64,000 nt of DNA from Sialis fuliginosa. Lineage: Eukaryota > Arthropoda > Insecta > Megaloptera > Sialidae. Positions 58,353-64,000 of the stretch are shown piece by piece. Each line of letters begins with the position of its first letter. Position 1 is the first letter of the stretch. Position numbers and translations under genes: made by a program. Below the pieces are notes generated by a model, which was not told where the DNA came from, did not search any database, and was given only the letters and a program-made list of their open reading frames with translations. Location of the stretch: contig OY540812.1 of NCBI GenBank assembly GCA_961205875.1, forward strand, positions 19,530,001 through 19,594,000, written 5' to 3'.

Positions 58353-58994
58353 TCTAATTTATATAAAATACAGACGTACTTGTTTACTTTTAATGATTTT
58401 GAGAGCTCTATACTTTACCCTGACAGACAATATTTTAATAATTTTTTATATGCATAAATAAAATATCAAATGCAAAATAAATTAGATATTGACTTCTGTA
58501 TCAGTGACGTATTTTTTTTTATTTTGTACACATACGTTTTTAAACTCATCTGTCAAATCGGTTACATAGAAGAACAATAATAACAGAAAAATATAAAAAA
58601 CGAAAAAGTTTTTGTAAATAAATATTTCAAAATATGACCATGCAACATGTACACTACGTAATCCTTTATAAAATATTAATAAAAATATAAAACATTCACA
58701 TCTACATATGGCCATCGTAGAGTAAATAATTTCACCTGACTCGGGAGACCCGAGTATAAAAAATCCCAAATACAGTAAATCCCTTAATCCAATGTTTGCG
58801 TGTTTTTGTATATGAATAAAAAAAATACAGCTGTTGTAAATATAACGAGTACGCTAAAAATCTGACAATGTTGTTTCTCTTTTTATTGTCTCTTCGATGC
58901 ACTCACTAAAATTTAGTGCACGTTTATACGAACTGTTTTCTGAAACGAAATATTATTTTTTATAAAAAAATATAACACATTTATTTTTATTTTA
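58353..58994. other. AT-rich spacer
   Basis: No gene recognised; a 95-codon minus frame at 58482-58769 is AT-biased and hydrophobic. ACTCGGGAGACCCGAGT at 58739-58755 is a short GC-rich palindrome-like motif. Confidence 0.4.
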
Positions 58995-59135
58995 ACTTGG
59001 AGCATTTTTAAATACTTGGCATTTATAGATTAATATTTAGAGTATCACACAGAACGGAACTAGCGTTAAGGATAAGCTTTTTTTTTTCATTTTCTCGTCT
59101 TGGATTTATAACCGACACACTAATTTTGTGTGTAT
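58995..59135. repeat. GACGAGAC-family repeat, diverged duplicate of 56735-56900
   Basis: CTTGGAGCATTTTTAAATAC, GATTAATATTTAGAGTATCA, GGAACTAGCGTTAAGGATAA and TTTTCTCGTCTTGGATTTA keep the order of the 56.7-kb copy. Confidence 0.7.
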
Positions 59136-60230
59136 TATATTTTTTGTAGTATTTTTCGTTTCTTTTATTCATTTATATATAATTAAATTACTGAATTATA
59201 ATTAATTGCATGTTGATAGTAAAATCTTTATGAAACACTAATAAGAGGAAGTGAAAGGCTAATACCGTTTCTATATGTGTATGCACATATGCGTGAGAGC
59301 GATGAGTAGATGTATAAGAAAAAGATGCATGCGTACCATGTCAGTTTATGTCAGTGCTACGTGTTTGTTAATGAAAACAAAAGAAGTTTCACTTCAACCG
59401 TGCGCTTATGTGAGTGAGACACATACAACACTTTTATATCGTATATTCATCGTATCTACATGCGTATTTCATCGTTTCGTTTGTTTATAAACATACGTAT
59501 CAATATTATTGTTAGTAACATTTTAAAATCTTTAATTTTTATTTACTATTTCATATTATTTTTAATATTTTCAGCAAAAATACGTTCGTTTAAAAGACCA
59601 CTAAAAATCTTACAACATGCTTTTATTGTTTTCTTGAATGCAGCGCTACTTTTTAGCCCAGAACTTAGAAAGTAAACAAAGTTAAATAAAGAAAAGTTAG
59701 TTGCAGAAGAGTCTTGTACCTGAATATAAAACAGCGTATAGAAATTTTGCTTTTCTCTCGCCGTGTCATCAAACAATGTGGTCTTGAAAAGGCATATACA
59801 CAAGGAAGCATTCCGGTTTTAGTATTTGGTATCAGAAATAATGTAAAAACTTTTGCATTATTTCTATACTAATATTTATGTGCAATATTCGAGTATTCAA
59901 AACTTTTACAAGAAATGGGAAATATGCATTCCTGCAAACAAAAGAAGTATGTTTGTATTTGAATGCAATATTGTAAACCTATACCAACATATGTAAAGTA
60001 TTAGTCAATCGAAATCGTAAATTGGTTAGGTTAAAAATTTATTTGTGCATGTTTTATGGTTTCAAAAAACGCATGCTGTTTCCTTCAGTTAGCACAGAGG
60101 TTGGCAACCTATTTATATAATTTTAGAGTAAAAATCCATTTTTGAAATTATATTTGCTAAAAGTATAATAATAAGTCGAAAAAAATTGTTCAATTCCCAT
60201 TTATGACTGAACTTAAAAATAAACTTAAAA
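59136..60230. other. AT-rich spacer
   Basis: About 59280-59430 is mildly GC-richer (GCGTGAGAGCGATGAGTAG). Short frames on both strands at 59275-59800 overlap each other and show no domain. Nothing else recognised. Confidence 0.4.
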
Positions 60231-60234
60231 TAAA

Positions 60235-60470
60235 TACTCTACAATACAAATAATAAAATACAAAATTCAACCCGTGAGGGGTTGCAAGGGGATGGAAAAG
60301 TTTGTATGATAATTTTTTTGTCTGTACTCACTCGAATTAAACTTGGCACACATACTCTACAAGACAAATAGCGTTTTTGAAAATTCAACCCCTAAGGGGT
60401 GGGAGTATTAAATTTTTAAAAATTTTATATATTTATCTAGATAACTGTTTATAATATTAAGGTAAATTAG
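60235..60470. repeat. Tandem direct repeat, period 118 bp
   Basis: TACTCTACAATACAAATA at 60235 and TACTCTACAAGACAAATA at 60353 begin two units, which continue AAAATTCAACCCGTGAGGGG and AAAATTCAACCCCTAAGGGG. The phrase 'TTCAACCCCTAAGGGGTGG' is familiar from arthropod dispersed repeats. Confidence 0.75.
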
Positions 60471-61650
60471 GACAAAATAATGTTCGATAAAAAAATTTAT
60501 TTTTTACTAAAGCAGGGGGTGGGTTATCGATGTGTTTATCTGCATTACAACAGAAAATTTGGGCAATATAGTCTTCAATAAAAATTTAAAACAGTAAAAA
60601 CAGAAATATACTATGGAGGTAAGTTACCAACCTAAAATAATATTATTTGTGTTGACAATATTAAAGAATCATACAATGCAGGCAAGTCCACTAGTATACT
60701 ATAATTCAATAAAATAGGTATTATGTTACATTTAGATTAATAATTTTTACATACTCACAATCAGTTGTAAGATTTTAGTTATTAAAAATAGCAACATTCT
60801 TACTTTAGTAATAATAATTGATAATATAAATAAAATATGCAATCTTAGTTATTCCTTTAACGTAAATGTCAAACAAAACTAGATATTTTCTATTGTAAAT
60901 TTTTACGTAGGACAATAATATTATTAATTATTATTATTTATCATTTCAAAATATCATAAAACTGTTTTAATGAGTCTTAACGATTCGATAAACTATCCAC
61001 GCCTTAATCAAATAAAAATAAAATTATATTTTCATAATACAAATGTTATTTCATTAACATAAACGTGCGTCATATAATTAGCCGGAAAATCCCAACTTAA
61101 TTTTTATAATAAATCATTTTAATTAAAATTTACGAATTCACTTTTACTAATGTAACTATAACTCAAAACAGAATTCACTGCAGTCACTAAAATGTTACAC
61201 ACACACAAGCACTCTTCATGCTTGTTATTAAAGAGAATTTATAACTATAACTAATAATTACAATTTATATTGTGATTAAATAAAAAAGGCGTAACAAAGA
61301 AACACCCCTCCTACAATGTTTAATAGAAAAATGAGGCTGCACCTGAACGTTTGATCAATTTGTTAATATATAGGTCATCGAGATAACATGAAAGATGTTC
61401 CTGAAGTAGGTATTTATTATATATCAGGATTTGTCGATTATTTAATATACGAGCTATATGAAACAGTTTTCTTATAACAGTAGTTTATAATTGCTTTTCT
61501 ATAGATGTTCTGTATTATGAATGGTACAGGTGCTACCCTTATTTATTTATTAAATGGTACAGTACCAAAAAGTTTGTTAATCTGGACCTCAGAAATCCTC
61601 ATTTTACTTTGTAAATTATTCACTCTCAATTATTTCTACTGTTCAAGAAT
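60471..61650. other. AT-rich spacer
   Basis: No gene or complete transposon recognised. A short (CA)n lies at 61199-61210. Confidence 0.45.
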
Positions 61651-61651
61651 A

Positions 61652-62138
61652 TAAGGTACTGGCACCAGTCTTGGATATGACCCCAGTAATGGCAATTTTT
61701 TAATTAAATGTAATGAATTAGAAATATTTGTAAATATTTGATCAGTACCATTTCTGAATATTAACCTATATACATTTAACTGTCTTACAAAAATGGTGGA
61801 CATTTAAACTAATTATTAGTATAATTTATTAATTTATTATTATATTATCATAGCAATTGCTTTATATTGTTTCAAATTTTACGATTCTTTCTTTTATATC
61901 TTTTGTATCGTAGTACTTATCATTTTCTAATCATTGGCAAGTGTCCATCACTGCATGCTCATTACTGGTTTTACTTTATCCATTACTGGAGAAAAAACAT
62001 AAATAAAAAAGGCTATAATTTAAAAAACATACTTTATTTGCTGACTTGAGTTCATGATAATTACAAAAAAGAAGCCCGTCAATCACAAAAACAGTAAACC
62101 TTGCTCTAATAGCGGCCATAACTGGTACCAGTACCTTA
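61652..62138 (+). mobile_element. Family C MITE copy 3 (487 bp), complete
   Basis: Starts TAAGGTACTGGCACCAGT and ends ACTGGTACCAGTACCTTA, with TA at both borders. It carries the uninterrupted form (CAGTCTTGGATATGACC) of the site where copy 1 has its hAT-type insert. A segment of about 30 bp present in copies 1 and 2 is missing here. The 60-codon frame inside is not a gene. Confidence 0.88.
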
Positions 62139-63224
62139 TTTAATTTAAAAAAAAATGTAGGTATTACTTTAATTTTTATTTTAAAATAATTGACTTAGAA
62201 TTTGATTTTAGATTATATTTTTTTTACTTTTACAGTTGGTACCTATGTATTTATAAATGGAATGGTATTTTGAATGTTTAATTACTAAAATCATAGAATT
62301 GAATGTATTATATCAAGAGCAATAAATTAAATTTTATATATTTAATTAAATTTTTCTTTATTTATTTTTTTTTTATACTTACAGTGAATCTTGAATGGAT
62401 ATAAATAATATGTTAAAATATTTTAAAACAAAGAATCGTATTTTACAATAAAAATAAAAAATAATTTATTATAAAAAATAATAAACTTAATGAACAACAA
62501 TACAGAATTAAACTGTAAACCAATTAAAATATATTTATGACAATTCAATAATTTACAAAAAGTATTATGCACACCACACATGCTATACATGATACAGTAT
62601 TACCAATATAAATAAAACATATAATATTAATTTTAATTTAAAATACTTATCTTAATATACGTACTTTCAGTTATAATAAAATCAATATTTAATTATATTT
62701 TCGTAAAAACTAGATATGAAAAATAGTAAAAAGAATTAATATCAAAATTTATTATAGTTGAGAATTCTAGCCTGAAACATAAATATTTTAAGTAAATTGA
62801 CAATGACGCTAATGCACGATTTCCCATAACCGCACGAATAAATATATTCTGTTAAAGAGAATTGCTTTTTGTCCAATTAAAATAATAACTTGATTTGTAT
62901 ATTATAACTGATATATTTAATGCTATCATATTGACGTTATTTAAATAACCTTTCATTGTTCATTCACAAAATAATTATCTAAAACAAATATTTATTATAT
63001 TTGATTCATTTTTCTGTGTAAAATTGTGCAAGTATACACATGTTTTCTAATCCTATTTGTATTTACTTTTGTAAATGTGTGTTATTTTTTTTAAACAAAA
63101 ATTGGAACATAATATTACAATTTTAGATTTGGTAGCAAGACTTTTTTTCCTACAATTCATGTTTTATCTGCTTACGTATTTATTTTAAGCTAATCGTACA
63201 AGCTAATAAAAATGTTTTTGTTGC
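62139..63224. other. AT-rich spacer
   Basis: Very AT-rich; nothing recognised. Confidence 0.5.
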
Positions 63225-63278
63225 TTTTGTAAAAAAAATACCGTATTGCTGTTTTATCTTTTTAGTCTAAACACGACA
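63225..63278. mobile_element. Family B MITE, right part only
   Basis: TACCGTATTGCTGTTTTATC, then TTTTTAGTCTAAACACGACA, followed by TAA (63279-63281): the right arm of the family at 7095-7234. A left arm is not visible upstream. Family A copy 2 begins 14 bp further on. Confidence 0.6.
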
Positions 63279-63295
63279 TAAGATTAAAAGACTAA

Positions 63296-63627
63296 TGCCC
63301 GGTATTATAAAAGACCTAACAAAATTTGTTAGCTAGCAATTACATTCAAATGGGGTATTAATTTTGTACTAGTATCTATGGATTAGTTATGGAATTTAGA
63401 GCAGTGCCACTTCAACTAATTGTAACACAGTTGGCATCTTTGACCGTACAAAATAATTTTCATAACATCACCACTGTTTTAATACCGTTTGTATTTACCT
63501 ACAACGCGTGCGCGAAACTTGTCAAAGTCATCAACAAACTCCAAAAGAACTGTCATATAAGTTTGATATCTCAGTTGAAAGCGTTTGTTAGCTAACAAAT
63601 TTGTTAGGTCCTTTATGATACCGGGCA
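63296..63627. mobile_element. TAA-flanked MITE, family A copy 2 (332 bp)
   Basis: Between TAA 63293-63295 and TAA 63628-63630. Terminal repeats of about 42 bp: TGCCCGGTATTATAAAAGAC and, reversed, TGCCCGGTATCATAAAGGAC, then CTAACAAATTTGTTAGCTA on both arms. Same interior as 3198-3533 and same orientation. No transposase. Confidence 0.88.
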
Positions 63628-63743
63628 TAAATAAAAGTAGTGACTAAATGTAATATACACATAAAGAGTTTTTGGCTAGATTAGTGAAAAAGGAAGCCAT
63701 AAAAAGAAAGAGAATGGATAAAAAAGAATAACATACATCAAGG

Positions 63744-63830
63744 TATATAAAGACAAGGTAGTCTCAACAATTCCTTGACCAATCAGCGTTGGCGCGGGAA
63801 TTGACGTCACCTGGGAGATCTATTCAAATG
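63744..63830 (+). promoter_or_regulatory. Promoter-like cluster: TATA, CCAAT, E2F-like, CRE
   Basis: TATATAA at 63744-63750, CCAATCAG at 63779-63786, TTGGCGCGGGAA at 63789-63800 (a close match to E2F sites) and TGACGTCA at 63802-63809 (a perfect CRE palindrome) lie within 66 bp in AT-rich DNA. The first four bases between sites are few, so factors could bind side by side. The strand and the target gene are unknown; a gene could begin to the right of the window. Chance or a repeat-borne promoter cannot be excluded. Confidence 0.4.
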
Positions 63831-64000
63831 TCATAAATTTTTAATAGAATATTAATTACAAAAAATTCCTTTATTTATTCTTGTTTTCGTATTTTTTGAT
63901 ATTTTAACAACACATACAATCAAATAATTACAAATTCGACATAGAAAAATCATAAAGTGCTGTCAGAATCATATAACGTATTGCCAACTTAAGAATAGCA
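63831..64000. other. AT-rich sequence to the window edge
   Basis: Nothing recognised. Confidence 0.4.

Noticed and set aside
1-64000. CRISPR array, phage, operon or other prokaryotic system
   Set aside because: No regularly spaced repeats with unique spacers, no ribosome-binding-site-led long frames, and the mobile elements are all eukaryotic types.
1-64000. Known insect microRNA genes (let-7, mir-10, mir-100, mir-1, bantam-type seeds)
   Set aside because: Looked for the characteristic mature sequences by eye and found none; only the anonymous hairpin at 24077-24171 remains.

Overview
The window is AT-rich, non-coding DNA of a eukaryotic type, most probably from an insect. It has no long open reading frame (the longest is about 124 codons, all in low-complexity AT sequence) and no operon-like gene packing. 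It contains many short inverted-repeat transposons, degenerate non-LTR/SINE-like fragments, (GT)n and (GACA)n tracts, and the 'cgcggcttcgctcgcgtgg ... gacagacagacag' signature that is common in Lepidoptera and some related arthropods. The order-level assignment is an inference.

Layout. 0-10 kb: AT-rich spacer with a small coding-like ORF on the minus strand (1018-1233), a TAA-flanked MITE (3198-3533), a tRNA-like SINE head (about 6660-6725) and a second TAA-flanked MITE (7095-7234). 10-15 kb: GC-richer islands and a repeat (10905-12104) whose 3' part is tandemly duplicated. 18-25 kb: a tandem repeat, a PIF-like MITE (20724-20845), a hAT-like element with AACCYGAACC repeats (23302-23867), a hairpin and a small hAT-type MITE. 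28-35 kb: a TA-flanked MITE, a piggyBac-type MITE (30515-30751), a long-TIR TA MITE (30890-31338), a CpG-rich island (32960-33190), a reverse copy of the 11-kb repeat, three perfect or near-perfect palindromes and a 'gcggcttcgc' retroelement-like unit. 37-42 kb: a nested transposon (a hAT-type MITE with a perfect 8-bp duplication inside a TA-flanked MITE), a 38-codon coding-like ORF and a GC-rich island with E-box and SOX-like sites over a 59-codon ORF. 44-52 kb: truncated MITE copy, G-quadruplex motif, TATA/donor candidate, direct repeats. 53-54 kb: a mariner fossil with transposase remnants and a nested foldback element. 56-64 kb: more copies of the same MITE families and a promoter-like cluster (CCAAT, E2F-like, CRE) at the right edge.

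No gene can be named with confidence. The only recognisable protein-coding remnant is the broken mariner transposase at 53591-53896. The GC-richer islands spaced through AT-rich spacer would fit an intergenic or intronic region with scattered regulatory elements or unplaced small exons. That is an inference; RNA-seq and comparison with related genomes would decide it.
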